From NCBI RefSeq assembly GCF_902459505.1, contig NC_047098.1, positions 34,056,523 through 34,120,522 on the forward strand: a stretch of DNA of 64,000 bases. The letters are read 5' to 3'. This document shows positions 1-11,536 of the stretch, piece by piece (position 1 is the stretch's first letter; each line of letters begins with the position of its first letter). Source of the DNA: Geotrypetes seraphini. Lineage: Eukaryota; Chordata; Amphibia; Gymnophiona; Dermophiidae. The notes below the pieces were generated by a model. The model worked only from the letters and a program-made list of their open reading frames with translations, was not told where the DNA came from and did no database searches. A program made the position numbers and the translations under genes.

Positions 1-660
1 AAATTGCATAAGTACCTTGGAAGGCTATCAATACTGATCAGCCAGTGGCTAGCTGATTGCCTTCCTCCCTTTAGTGTAAGCTCTGAAAAGTAAGGAAAAC
101 CAAGTAAGCAAATGTCTTCAGGTCAACAGATGGGTCTTTTTTTAAGAAAATATATTTGTGAAGTATGCATCTGTTTATATGTTCTCTTACAATTTGAATG
201 GTTGATCCTATCTACTTTAAACTTTCATGGTTGAATATCACCTGAAGAAAATGATAGGCAAGTTTTTTTTTTTAAAACACCTTTTCTTATTATTCACATT
301 GCCTTTCCAAAGCTCACCATGGTGTAAAAATGTACTGGTGCCTCCGACGCCTTATGGTTTACCTTTGAGCATTACAGATGAAGAGGCTCTGCATAGAGGG
401 CTGGGGAAGGGGCTGTGGGAATGATTCACTTTCTCACTCTTTACCATCTTACCATCTCCCACAGAAGGTAATGAAAGTGAGGGCCACAAGAGATGGAGAA
501 GGGAGCAGCAAGAAGTGCAAGTACCATGGGATTTAAACTCACTGAAAGCAACACGGTACTAAAGAAAACAGAACAGAGGCAGCGCTGTCAACAAGATAAA
601 ACTGGAGTGAGGTGATGAAGTCCATCTCATAAGAATGGCAGGCATATATACCTGGCACAG
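1..660. other. Unassigned AT-rich DNA
   Basis: I see no gene, RNA or clear transposon here. The short open frame at 227-424 has no recognisable motif and its composition is like the surrounding DNA. It is probably intronic or intergenic sequence left of the CpG island at 4 kb. Confidence 0.5.
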
Positions 661-663
661 GGA

Positions 664-1440
664 TGAATAATTAAGTTCAAATTCAATTTATCTGATATAC
701 CGCAAATATAAAACCAGGGTTAAAATCTAAGTGATTTACAATATAAAGTAAACTAAACCTTAAGTTTGTATACTGCATCATCTCCATAAAGATAGAGCTC
801 CACACGGTTTACATGTAATTCAATGAATAAGGGAAGGACATAAGAAATTAGAGGTTAAGAAGAGGATAGCTAGCTTATCATAAAAAAGAGAGGGGGAGGG
901 AGAAACACAAACCATACACAAATACAAACTCCGCAGTCATTTACAGGAACATGAGGAAAAGAAGAATGGACTGGTTACAATAAATTCTGGAGTATAGGAA
1001 AAAGGAAAAGGAGTAAACCCATAAGGTATAGGATAAAAATGATAATCACAATTTAATTTTTTTTATACCTGAACTATATTGAATGCCTGAGAAAAATAAT
1101 ATGCCTTTAATTGAGCCTTAAATTTAAAAAACGAGCTCTCGGTACGAAGGTAGTAAGGTAAGGGGTTCCACAGTATATGTGCCATAACTGAGAAGGAAGA
1201 ATTTCTTTGAACACCGAGGAACAGTTGCCTGAAAGATGGAACAATTAACAACTGTTGTGAGGATTGGAGAGCTCTTTGAGGAGTGTAATGAACTAAAAGA
1301 CTAAACAAAAAAGAGGGAAGACCACTTGTCAATATCTGATAAGAATATTGTATTTAAAAGGAATGCGGTAGGAACTGGGCTCAGCTTTTTAAAAGGTGTC
1401 ACATGATCGAATTTTGAACGACGAGAGTAATCTTACTGCG
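664..1440 (-). mobile_element. L2-type LINE 3' fragment
   Basis: On the minus strand the frame at 1332-1063 encodes a C-terminal tail of the L2/CR1 superfamily type: repeated Ser/Arg-rich text, then a 'WNPLPYYLR' block and a 'FFKFKAQLKAYYFSQAF' block, which matches the usual 'WN.LP..LR...FK..LK..LF' ending. The 3' end lies near 664, where the 'gatataccgc' tail shared by several LINE ends in this window occurs. The copy is 5'-truncated. Only the C-terminal end is present, with no RT motifs, so it cannot be autonomous. Confidence 0.6.
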
Positions 1441-1444
1441 GTGT

Positions 1445-3700
1445 ATTTTGGAAACATCATGTACAAGAGAATTTTGGGACAAGGTGTACAATGGGAGGGA
1501 GGGTAAGGAGATGATCTAGGGGATAGGGAGGCAGGTTTAATGAATGGAAAAATATGAAGAGGACACTGTTTCAGTTACTCAATCAGGCTAATGGCATCAT
1601 TGCAAGGGCTTCAAACTTTCTAAATACTTAATTTAAGTTCCTTCCTATATCAGAATATGTACCCCTAGCCGTGTTTACAAAAATGATAATTAATTTAAAT
1701 CTTAGAATGCACTAATAAGCACTTAAGAATATTTAAAGATAAAAAAATATAACAGATAAAAAAATAAAGAAACAGACCGATGAAGAGGTTGGTGTTTTTA
1801 TCTGTGTGTGAAAAACATTATACACACAGTAGCACCGCTGAGGTCTATGAGTGGATTATTTAAGGTATTATAGATAATTTATGCAAGGGGACATCTGGCC
1901 AGCTTGTCATTGGAGAGGGAGCAACCCCTTTGCCCATTGTGTTAGTTGCTTACTCTGGCAAGGATTTTGGCTTTCATACTGAAGGTTTTTCTCAACCCCC
2001 ACCTCCCCACACAAAAAACTGGTTCACTTGATAACTAGTAAAGATTGGGTTTAAGCTTTATTATAGTCAATAGACTACTTTTCATACCACAGAAGAAAAG
2101 CAGTTTATAGCATAATATATCAGTAAATACCAATGGCAAGGGAAGAAACCCTAATGCCAACCAAAGAGAGCCACAACAGAAACCAATACAATAGCTCATA
2201 TCTACATTGCCCTGACACAAAAGATAAGGCAAAACACTAGATTAAGAGGAGCTCTGAATTTTAAGTAGCCTCTTTCCATGTGAAAGGATCATTTCCATGA
2301 CTCAAAATTGTTTTACTGCAACTGAAAATCAATACAACCATACTTTTACAGCAGTGTATTAAAAACAATTTTAAAACTATCTATATTTGAGATATTAATT
2401 GTAGAATTTACAAACATTTTGACCAGTATTTTGTAGTAATATGTTTGACTGGCTAGTAAAGAATATGATGCCAAATATGACACTTCCCTGCTAATTCTAT
2501 AACCAGTGGGCAAGTCAGCACAGACAGAAAAAGTACATATGTAGACAGAAAAACATAAGGCCTGACTCAGGCTTTTTCCATATAACACTTAAGAGGGAAA
2601 AAAAAGCCTGTAATGTTTCCCATTCCAAACTGTACCTCCAATTACACTATTGTTCCAAATTAAATAATGAGCCCCAAGAGCTAACTTCTTGTGATAATTG
2701 GTGGCAAATTTAAATAAGAAAACACTGAAATTTCTTATTTTTATTCAAATATAAAACTTCTCTATATAAACAAAAATCACACTTACTGGTACAAGGTAAA
2801 AACTCTAGTTTTAGAAAAGATAGCAAAAAAACGTTATTTTTACTGGTTTCATAATTTGTACCTACAGCTTCTCCAGGAAACTGATGTTTCCTTATAAAAT
2901 GGTCACATAATTGGGATTAACCTGACAAATGAATTCTAGATTCATAAAACGATTATTTTTTAAAAAAATGGCTGTTAACAATAGTAAAGGTCTCCACCAA
3001 ACCCACATTTAATTACAGTCTTGGTATGTGCAACACTAACCCACCTGGAGACATTGCCCAGAGTTATTCTCAAATTAGATATTTTATTGCATTTCCTACT
3101 AGGCAACTGAGTATTTTCTCCCAATAGTATTAAAAAAAAAAAAAACCCCTACCTAGAAATTTCCTCTTATAACAGAAACCAGGAAGAAACCAGCCCTCAA
3201 TCGCTATTTGACTGCAACAAATAAGCAAAATTCCAGGTCTGGCTCTTCCTTGTGTACCATTTTAGGAAAAACAGGCACAAAACAAAGTTTTAAAATCATT
3301 TAGTGTTTTGTTTAAATCTCAGAATGACTAAAATGTCTCTAGAATAGGGCATGGGGATACAGTGAGACAGACAAAATCTCTTGAAACGCAATAAAACAAG
3401 TTGTTAAAATGGAGAACTAGAGAAAGAATAAGCTTGGTCTTTGCACCTCCCCGTTACCTCCACAATTCTCAAAGCAGGCCTTCCTCCTTCCCTTTCCAAT
3501 CCCGATACAACTCCACTTATCTACTTCCCTCCTCCTGGCCGAGGAACTAACCGGACTCTCTCCTTCCTTCCCTCCTACCCCGGACTTTCTGATTTCCTGG
3601 ACTTTTCCCCTTTGCCTCCTCCCCGATGTTAATTCAAATTCCCACCTCTCTCCTTAACTTCCCCCATTTCTCCAGCCCTCTAAGAACCCCCCTACTACAC
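1445..3700. other. Unassigned AT-rich DNA
   Basis: This long stretch has no gene or element that I can support. Open frames at 2232-2035 and 2588-2346 (minus) lack recognisable domains. Composition shifts from AT-rich to pyrimidine-rich from about 3440, approaching the CpG island. It is consistent with the first intron of a leftward gene, but no exon was identified. Confidence 0.45.
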
Positions 3701-3719
3701 CCTCGCCCTCCATCTCCTT

Positions 3720-4650
3720 GATCTACTCTTGTCCCGGATAAGTCCTAGTCTCCCCCCCCCCCCCCCCCCCGAAGAAAGCATATGCACAGCCAAGTCTAGT
3801 AGTCAGCCAGGCCTCCGTTTCTCTCCTCATCCACCAGCTGGTCCCAAAGGCTCTCCCACAGCCCCCCTCCCCGATCGAGGCGGCCGGGCCTCCCTTCCCG
3901 CCCCCCTCCCCCTCTCTCCCGGTCTCTGACAGGAATCCGCTTCCAACATGGCGGACAGGAAACGGCCTGGCAGGGCCAGAACATTCCAGTGGAGCCGGCA
4001 ACAGTGCACAGGCCGGCTCTTCTGCCAGTAGTACCGCCCACAGCGGGTCCCTGCAGCCTCCCGCCACCGAGTCCAAGCTCCCCTCCCTCAGCTCTTCTTC
4101 CCTGGTGTTCCGTTCCCCCCCCCTTCCCCTCCGGCTCAATTTCTCATCCGCCCTCGCTTCCGCTCCCCGTATCGTTCCTCCTCCGGTTTTCCCCCCCTCA
4201 AGGCCCAGACCTGCTTTCTTCGGGTGCGTTTCCTGATGCTGGAGGCCGTGCGGCTGCTCATGTTTCAGCGGCTTGGGCTGGGCTCTGGCGGTGCTGCTGC
4301 CACTCTGGGCTCCATGCTGCTGAGGGCTGGGCGGCGAGGACCGGTAGAAGCAGTAGTGTTGGGCCTGGCCGGGCTGCTGCTCCTCCATGGACGGCCACGC
4401 TCCGAGCCGGCGGGTTCCGGGGCATAGACTGCACGGCTCGGGGCCGCTTCTCCCCCACCCCGTGCCCCGCCCGCAGCGCAGCTCCCCTCCGCAACCTCAA
4501 GGGCCGGGCCTCCAACGTCAGCAAGATGGCTCCTGCCCGCCCCCATCCTCCCTCTCCATGCAGTCACTGCCTACGACACCACTAAACTTTCCGCTACTGC
4601 CGGCCCTCATTATTGCGGCGAGGGCTCGGCCCCTTCTAGCCGTCATGCTC
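3720..4650. promoter_or_regulatory. CpG-island promoter
   Basis: GC content and CpG density rise sharply here against AT-rich flanks, as in vertebrate housekeeping promoters. YY1-type core motifs are visible: AACATGGCGG at 3947-3956 (plus), and AAGATGGCTCC near 4523, whose complement reads as a CCATCTTG element for a minus-strand transcript. A polypyrimidine tract followed by CTGACAG ends near 3931. Homopolymer C occurs at about 3752-3770. The transcription direction is not settled. I favour a leftward transcript because the best start context is on the minus strand. Confidence 0.65.
4213..4388 (-). CDS. Candidate first coding exon, unrecognised protein
   Basis: The minus-strand ATG at 4388 has a good context (gccgtccATGG) and opens a frame beginning MEEQQPGQAQHYCFYRSS, rich in Gln, Ser and Pro. 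Low-complexity N-termini like this are common in vertebrate nuclear regulators. A possible donor (AAGCAG followed by GTCTGG) falls near 4213. The frame stays open to 3723, but that part has antisense-like composition. An alternative start near 4261 in another frame (MSSRTASSIRKRTRRKQ) reaches the same donor. I do not recognise the gene. The whole call could be an accident of GC-rich DNA. Confidence 0.25.
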
Positions 4651-4659
4651 TCGACCATC

Positions 4660-5990
4660 CCGACAGACCCCGAAAACTCACCCGGGTGCAGTCAAAGCAG
4701 AGCTTGGCTTCAGCAACGGGAGAAAAAGCTTGCCATTTTCTCACTTGTTCCCTTTAGAGAGGTTACGGGAAGCCCTCTGACTTGGCACTCCTTTTCGCCA
4801 CTGGATTCAAGGGTACAGTGTGGGGTTTCATTAAAACATTTAACATTGAATGGGGTTGGCACTGTACCTGCCCACAGAGGTGATTTCTTCTCAGGAAGGA
4901 GTAGTTATATTTATTTTGGCTGATACTCAAAACAGCAGAATTAAATGAGAAAAACTGTGGCAGGCTGGAAATAATAGCTATCATATATATCAATATAAGC
5001 TCCTAATTGCTAAAGTTGGAGATTAAATAGGCTATGTGCTACAGTTACAACGCTTGGAGAAGCTAAGTTAATCTAGAAGTCTTCCTTCTTCTTTATGGTA
5101 GGCTTCAAGAAAGCACAAGATAGAAATTTAATTTTTATATACCGCTAATAACCGTAAAGGAGGGTAAAGTATGCATGTAACTCACCTTCAGTTGCTACTG
5201 AAAAAAGGTGTGCACTATAGCCAAATACTGTAAATAAAAGTCAAGAGATCAACTAGGAAAGGTAGATGGACAGATTTGATGCAATTTACTACCTGTTCTT
5301 GTCTATGGGTATGTCATTCTGTTTTCTTACATCTTTAGCTGCATTCCTGCAAGGTACATTAAAGGGCTTCTCATGGATCTCTCAGTTAAAATCTATACAC
5401 TACAAACCTAATATAATGTGGGACCATCTATAATGTGGTCAAGGGTCAGACCCCATTTTTTATAGTTATTTATATATAACGTAGATTCACTAAGTCAAAT
5501 ATTTTGGCTGAGCTGTACCTGCCCACAGCCTGGCCATATAATAGAGTACATAGAAACCAATGACTGGGCTTCTGAAATGTAAACTATATTCATACATGTT
5601 AATTTTCTTCCCTAGATTCCTGCTAGACCACTCTAAATCAATGATTTGCAACACCCTACCAGCTGATGGTGGTAAAGATGCTGAACTCTTTCAATTACAT
5701 CACTAGTATAAGGGCTTATGCAGCCTGCAACTCTCCAGTATGCCAATTCCAAAGCAGAACAGGGAACTTACTAAACTTACTTGGCACCCCATTGGGAGCC
5801 ACTGTAGCATATTTCAACAAATCACTATATATGAAACACAGGAACAGAGCAGGCAAATCTTAAAATTAACCTTGGTCTCATAATCTTTCAGGATAGATAC
5901 TAGTTGGGAGGGGGGTTGTCTCGCAGAATTCAAGAAAAGGAAATGAAAGGGCATAAATAAATTTCACTCTTCCTTATCATTCTGCTAGAC
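4660..5990. other. Mostly unassigned DNA with a short LINE tail
   Basis: No gene is seen. A short AT-rich segment near 5125-5160 ('tatataccgctaataaccg') resembles the 3' tail shared by L2-type LINEs here. The phrase 'ctgtacctgcccacag' occurs twice (about 4863 and 5513), suggesting a decayed repeat. The rest has no recognisable structure. Confidence 0.4.
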
Positions 5991-5999
5991 CAGTCCAGA

Positions 6000-6173
6000 C
6001 AGGGGTTCTCAATCCATTCCTTAGGACATACCTAGCCAGTCAGGGTTTTGGGATACCCACAATGAATATGCACTGCCTCCATGCTATGCAAATCTATCTC
6101 ATGCATATTTATTGTGGGCACCTGAAAACCTGACTAGTTAAGTGTGGCCTAAGGACTGGATTGGGAACTTCTG
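6000..6173. mobile_element. Palindromic hAT-like MITE (old copy)
   Basis: It begins CAGGGGTTCTCAATCC and ends in its inexact complement near 6173. Its interior has the 'aatgaatatgca' / 'tgcatatttattg' arms also found at 31112, 53744 and 60970. TCCAGA flanks both ends, suggesting a decayed 8-bp target duplication. It is the most diverged of the four family members in the window, so probably the oldest. Confidence 0.6.
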
Positions 6174-6212
6174 ATCCAGACAAATGAGATGTACCAAAAG
6201 AATACTATATTG

Positions 6213-6536
6213 CAGTGTATCGCAAACTGTTCCACGAGATGCCGGGGAGGAAGAGAGGCGCCAGCCCCACCTGACAGTCTATAGGACAGTGCCTCTGGTG
6301 GTGAGAGGCACATCCTGTAGGCAGTCAGCTGCCAGCAATGCCTCGCCTCCCTGGCATCTCTCCTCTCCACACTTCTTTTTCAGCACCCCTCACTGGCGCT
6401 CAGGGCCCCATCTGGAAAGCCTCCGCACATGCGCAGATGTTGAAGTGATGACATCACACGTGCACTTCTGGGTACCCTCGAGCCACGGCCTAGTGTGTCA
6501 CAGCTCATACAGTTTGCTAGACACTGCTATACCAGG
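6213..6536. mobile_element. hAT-like MITE
   Basis: The left end CAGTGTATCGCAAACTGT pairs with the right end ACAGTTTGCTAGACACTG as an 18-bp terminal inverted repeat with two mismatches. The flanking 8-mers CTATATTG and CTATACCA share five bases, compatible with a decayed hAT target duplication. The interior is GC-rich and has no transposase. The open frame at 6184-6690 crosses the element boundaries and is not a gene. Confidence 0.65.
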
Positions 6537-6673
6537 AAGAGGAAGACAAGACCTCCTGAAACACTGCTCTGCCAAAGGCTGCATTTCCCTTGGTAAGCTC
6601 ATCAATCTTGTAGTGGTTCACAAAGAAATGCAACAAAGACTATATTGCCAACTTATACGTGTCTTCTGGAGTT

Positions 6674-7260
6674 CAATTCAGTTTATTTGATATACTGACA
6701 ATATACTGTAAAACAAAGTTAAAATCTAAGCAGTATACAATTAAAATATTTGCAGAAAAGGGGTAAAAAAAATACCCAACAAAAATCAGTCAACAATAAA
6801 CATGACATAACAGAAACATATGGAAAACTAAGAAGGAAACATTACAATAATATCAAAGGGTAAAGGAAGGAAGGGAAGGAACATAGGGAAATTGGGAGAA
6901 TAGATGTCAATCAAGAATAAATTTTATCATGAAAAGGAAACAACTATGTACCAAACACTTGAGAAAAATAGTGCACTTTTAATTGAGCTTTAAATCTTAG
7001 ATAAGAAGAAAGTCGTTTGAGCCTGAGTAGACTGAGCCTGCAGATTCCTCAATTATAACCTTAATCGATCATGTTATGGAAAAAGCAGCTTTCCACTTAT
7101 ACTACCCCTAGGACAATACAATAATCTGTCATATTCATAAGTAGTTTGTAGCTTCCAGATAATACAACAGAACCCTAACTTATCAAGTTTCAACAAGGCC
7201 TTCAAGCTCTTCTGGTCTGAAAAGATTGGGAGATGGATCACTTAATTGACATGAAAGGGA
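6674..7260 (-). mobile_element. L2-type LINE 3' fragment
   Basis: The 3' end near 6674 ('gtttatttgatatactgac' on plus) and the segment near 6960-7020, which parallels the C-terminal tail at 1063-1332, indicate a minus-strand L2-type LINE end. The frame is degraded. Its 5' limit is uncertain because the sequence fades into unassigned DNA after about 7100. Confidence 0.5.
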
Positions 7261-7289
7261 AAGACAACTTTCAGCAAAAATAACAACTT

Positions 7290-8105
7290 CATGCAGCTCA
7301 AGACTATATCAGCCACAAAGGATAAGAAGGTGCCCCTGAAAGAGAGTCTGCAACTTGGAAACCCATCTGGCTCAACAAATGACAACCAACTATCCTCTGA
7401 GGAGGCTCTCTTAAAGGCTCGAACAGCAACCTCCCTGAGGACAATGACAAAATTAAGAAGCTACTGTACTATGACATAACAGACAGGAGAAGAGGATGAA
7501 TGTACTTCAGCTTGTACAAAAAGTGTTGCATATCATTTATACTGCCAGGGAAGCCCATGGACCTTTCCCCAGAAGAATTAGAGCTGCCACTTAAATCTTC
7601 ATGAAGCTAAGATCCAAGCCCTGCCACAGGCCCTTTTGTAAAAACTCCAGGATAGAAACATTATGCTCCATGCTCAATGACCTGTAAGACCGAGACATAT
7701 GCCACAAATGTAGACTGTCTCCAGGCCTTGTGCACAGTAGAAATTACTGAAACTGTATAACCTTTGTTTCTCATGTGGCACCTATCTGGGTACTCCATTA
7801 CAACTGGACCCTGTGCCAAAAGTCCCTGGCCCCATAGGAGCGGAAGTGGGGGGGGGGGGCACCAGGGAGGGGGGACTAGTCCAGAGCTATCAGGATCAGA
7901 AGAAATGGATGCCTCATTACTTTTAATTATGGCACCCTGCTGCAACTAAAACTGTTTAGATGGAAATGTGGTAGTGATATGTAGGAGAAGTGGGTGAGTG
8001 AGAGTATGGTAGTGGGCAGTGGAGAAGAAGAGAAAGGTAATTCATACCCATCTGAGAAGAGGAGGAAGAAAGCCCCTTCCCAACACAGGTACACTCAATC
8101 TAGTC
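7290..8105 (-). mobile_element. Possible DIRS remnant
   Basis: This segment lies left of the hAT element at 8106-8828, whose right side abuts clearer DIRS-like sequence on the minus strand. It may be the continuation of the same old DIRS copy (recombinase side), but similarity is weak to my eye. Treat it as a fossil with several breaks. A G11 run lies near 7848-7858. Confidence 0.25.
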
Positions 8106-8828
8106 CAGTGGTCTCAAACTTGCAGCCCACCAGGTACTATTTTGAGGCCCTCGGTATTATAAAGAATGATTCTTTATGGAAAACTTGTGCCTTATGTGTC
8201 CGGTGGTCGCGTCCGCAAACGCTTTCAGCTCTCACCTCCAGCATGAGATTACATACACACGGACATGTTGCACTGCCTCCAATGGTTACCTTATGTTCTA
8301 GAATGTTGCCCGCCTCACTGCTGTAACCTCACGCAAGTGCTTTCCTGCGTCTGTACGTGATTGTGAGATGGAGAGGACAATCGCATACAGACGCAGGAAA
8401 GAGCATGAGGTTACAGGCAACGTTCCAAAACATAAGGTAACCATTGGAGGCAGTGCAGCGTGTGTGTGTGTAATCTCGTGCTGAAGGTGAGAGCTGAAGG
8501 CGGTTGCAGATGTGACCACCGGACACTTAAGGCACAAGTTTTTTTTTTTAAATAAAGAATCATTCTTAATAATACCGAGGGCCTCAAAATAGTACCTTGT
8601 CTCATACCTTGATAGTTTTTCACTTTCTGCATGTTGCACTGCTTTCAGCTGTGTATAGCTGAAATTATCAGAAGCAATTAAGGAAAGATTTATAAACTAT
8701 AACGAGTTTTACCTCATGCACAGTTGTCATTTCTTTAATAAGACATTAACTATTTTTTTTCTGCAGCCCTCCAAGCACCTACAAATCCAAAATGTGACCC
8801 TGCAAAGGATTTGAGTTTGAGACCGCTG
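8106..8828. mobile_element. hAT-family foldback element
   Basis: It starts CAGTGGTCTCAAACTTGC and ends GAGTTTGAGACCGCTG, an inverted repeat typical of hAT/Charlie-like ends. The flanking 8-mers ATCTAGTC and CTCTAGAG share TCTAG, a decayed target duplication. Inside, 8133-8369 and 8376-8596 form long inverted arms (about 220-235 bp) around a short centre, so the element could fold into a large hairpin. The right 230 bp (8597-8828) is single-copy relative to the arms. There is no transposase. The open frames here are mirror images across the palindrome. Confidence 0.7.
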
Positions 8829-9195
8829 CTCTAGAGGATCCTGCCATCAGGAGACAGGGAGGAAACACAAAAAGGCTCCTGCTGCTCAAGAGTATCAATA
8901 CCCACCAAGCCAGCCTCCTTCCTGCGATTGAAAAACAGGGAATGCTTTGCATTCCAATGCAACACCATGAGGTCAAAGTATAAAGGGCTCCAGCTGAAAG
9001 ACTGAGGAGCTCAGCTCCACACCCACAGGTCTAGGTGATTATGGCTGAGAAAATCTGCCTGAATATTCTCCATCTGTGCAATATGCAACACTGAGATGGC
9101 CTATAGGTGCTGCTCTGTCCATTTGCAAGCCAACTGGCATCCAATACCACCACTGCAGACTGCACTTCAGTTTCCCCTTGCATGTTATGCAAACC
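8829..9195 (-). mobile_element. DIRS retrotransposon fossil, RNase H side
   Basis: Read on the minus strand, the text includes an HIAQ..NIQADFLS-type block followed by a stretch rich in SWSPLYFDLM and FFNRRKEAGLVGIDTLEQ. This resembles the RNase H end of DIRS-type retrotransposons. The copy is broken in several places and split from any left part by the hAT element at 8106-8828, which is therefore younger. Family assignment is from motif recognition only. Confidence 0.5.
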
Positions 9196-9202
9196 ATCAC
9201 TA

Positions 9203-9605
9203 GTTTCAAGTTTTATTAAAATTTGATTTAGTCCCCTATCAAATTTCTAGGCAATATACAATAAAATTAACACAGGTTGAAACATACCAATACATTGTTT
9301 GCATTGCAAAGACAAACTAAATAGACAAGTTGAAAACAGCAGGGGAGGGGGGAGAAATACAATCATAATAGGACAGAAGAAGGTAAGATCAAAAGGGTTG
9401 GGAACATGGGAGGTTGTGGCCTGAGTGAGTGAGGTTTGTCTATAGATTAAAGGCATCCTTGAATAAGAAGCTTTTGAGTTTGCCTTTAAATCGGTCTAAG
9501 TTTTTTTCCTCTGATATAGGGTGGAAGGGCATTCCAAACTTGTGGTGCTGTCACCGAAAAAATGTCTTGGTGTTTTGTATTACTTATCCTCAATGATGGA
9601 ATACT
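9203..9605 (-). mobile_element. L2-type LINE 3' fragment
   Basis: On the plus strand it opens with 'tttcaagttttatta', a tail found at several LINE ends in this window. It continues through a region that, read in minus, gives the usual 'FHTLYQRKKT...' C-terminal tail (about 9470-9560). It is 5'-truncated. Confidence 0.5.
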
Positions 9606-9617
9606 TAATAGATGTTC

Positions 9618-9950
9618 CAATCCAATCCTTTGGTTTTATATACCGATTCAACCCTCATTGAGGGCTCGACTCGGTTTACAACTATTTAAGATCATAACAG
9701 AAGAGAATCATGGTTGACAAATACAAAATCGTTAATTAGACACCGATATAATTTTATTGAGACTTCTGAAATAAGTGAGTTCTTAACTTTTTTTCAAAAT
9801 GTTGCTAATTGAGAGAGGAGTCTAATCTCCGATGGAAGCTCATTCCAAATCTTTGCAAATAAAAAGGTAAACGAACGACAGAAATTAGCTGTAGTTTTGA
9901 TATTCTTTAAGGTGGGAAAGATAAGTTTGTAAAACAAACCTCTTCAATCG
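9618..9950 (-). mobile_element. Second L2-type LINE 3' fragment
   Basis: It starts on plus with 'ggttttatataccgattc' and a 'gagggctcgactcggttta' block, a 3' end of a related but distinct LINE subfamily in minus orientation. The C-terminal portion is at about 9760-9860. It adjoins the preceding fragment in the same orientation, so the two are separate insertions. Confidence 0.5.
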
Positions 9951-10158
9951 ATTTGTAACCAAGAACTCTTAATGCCTTACCATGAAGGCTTCCTACACGT
10001 ACTCGTTGCCTCTACTCTATGCTTATCACTTGACTTACTCCCACTCTACTTGTAACTGCCCTTCTCCATTTGTACTCGATGAGGTGTTTGTAATTTCTTT
10101 TCACTGATTGTCCAGCTCTTCTTGTAAACTGCTTCTAACTCCCATGGCTTTGGCGGTA

Positions 10159-11517
10159 TCTAATATAATAAAGAGCTAGCCGCGCATGCGCACTCCTATT
10201 TGCGTGTTCTGTGCGCTGTAGGTCTGTGGCCGAAGGAGTGCGCATGTGTGGCTAATACGTCACCTCCACAAGCCGGACCGCAGCCAGACAACGATCTCCG
10301 TTCCTCCTGCCACCACCGCCGATCTCCGTTTCTCCTTTGCCGCCCACCCCCTTCTCTTTCCCGCGGGCCCGAATGGCGATTCCAGCAGCGTGTGCATCAG
10401 TCTTCACACGCTGCTTCGGGCCCTTCTACTGCCCTGATTTGCTCTGCCGCGTCTCTGATGATGTCATCAGGGACGTGCCAGGGTAAATCAGGGCAGTAGA
10501 AGGGCCCGAAGCAGCGTGTGGAGACTGATGCAAGCGCTGCTGGAATCACCACCTTTGTAGTCCTGACCGCGGGAAGGGAAAAGGGGGGGGGGTAGAGGAA
10601 ACGCTAATGCTGCTGCACAGGGAACTGGTGGGGGGGGAATGGAGGGGAAGGGAATGCTGCTTTGGACAGACAGACAGAGAGAGGAAGGGAAACACAAAGA
10701 AAATAAGAAAGACACAGGGGCAGGTGCACAGGGAACTGGTGTGGGGGGAGGGAAATGGAGGGGGATGGAATGCTGCTTTGGACAGACAGACAGAGGGAGG
10801 AAGGGAGACAGAAAGGAAAGAAGAAAGACACAGGGTCAGGGAGATACACAGAAAGACAGACAGGTAAAGGGGGCCGGGACAGAGACAGACAGAAAGGACA
10901 GCGGGAGCCGCGTCAGGAGGGGTGCGGGATGCGGCAGTGGGAACTTTTCCAATGGGTGCAACTGGGCAGCTGTTGGGAACCTCTGATCAGGGGCAGAGCA
11001 AGGTAAGAGTATCATAGGGATAAGAAGGAGGAGGAAGGATAAAAAAGGAAGGGATGCCTACTGCTGGACAGGGGGAGAAGGAAAGAGATGCTGATGGACA
11101 GGGGAGGTGAAGAAAAAGGAACGGAGGACTAATGTTGGACAGGGGGAGAAGGAAAGAGGTGCTGCTGGACAGGGGGGAGGTAAAACAAAGGGAGAAGGGC
11201 TGCTGCTGCATAAGGAGAGCAGTGAAGGTGTGGTGGTGGACACAGTGGAGGTAAAAGGAAGGGAAAATGGACAGGGGGAGCAGGCAAGGGGTGGTGATGG
11301 ACAGCCAAGGAAAAAGTTTCAAGTTTATTCAAGTTTATTAGGATTTGATATACCGCTTATCAAGGTTATCTAAGCAGTTTTTACAATCAGGTACTCAAGC
11401 ATTTTCCCTATCTGAAAGGCAGAAAGAAAGAAAGCGGTTAAGGAGAGAGAGAGAAAGAAAGACAGACACACACACATATGTTCTAGCACCCGTTAATGTA
11501 ACGGGCTTAAAGACTAG
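10159..11517 (+). mobile_element. Non-autonomous Helitron
   Basis: The element has the hallmarks of a Helitron. It starts TC and ends CTAG. It is inserted between host A (10158) and T (11518) with no target duplication. A stem-loop (CCCGTT, loop AATGT, AACGGG; 11489-11505) sits 8 bp before the CTAG end. A subterminal inverted repeat near 10171-10256 pairs 'gccgcgcatgcgcactcct' with 'aggagtgcgcatgtgtggc'. A central palindrome lies at about 10410-10525. The interior has purine-rich tandem blocks (about 10618-10850 and 11060-11300) and a short LINE-tail fragment (about 11314-11400). There is no Rep/helicase frame, so mobilisation would need a helper. Confidence 0.8.
10612..11300. repeat. Purine-rich tandem repeats inside the Helitron
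   Basis: Two copies of a roughly 115-bp unit beginning 'agggaactggtg' and containing 'ggaatgctgctttggacag' occur at about 10617 and 10732. Farther right, three to four shorter units with 'ggacagggggagaagga' run from about 11065 to 11300. The long open frames on both strands here come from this composition and are not genes. Confidence 0.65.
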
Positions 11518-11536
11518 TATAAGAATAAAATTATTA

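Noticed and set aside
3723-4388. A 221-residue minus-strand frame read as a whole protein
   Set aside because: Only the first about 58 residues have plausible composition. The rest is Gly/Arg/Glu-rich antisense of a pyrimidine-rich tract and runs through a C-run, so I kept only a low-confidence first exon.
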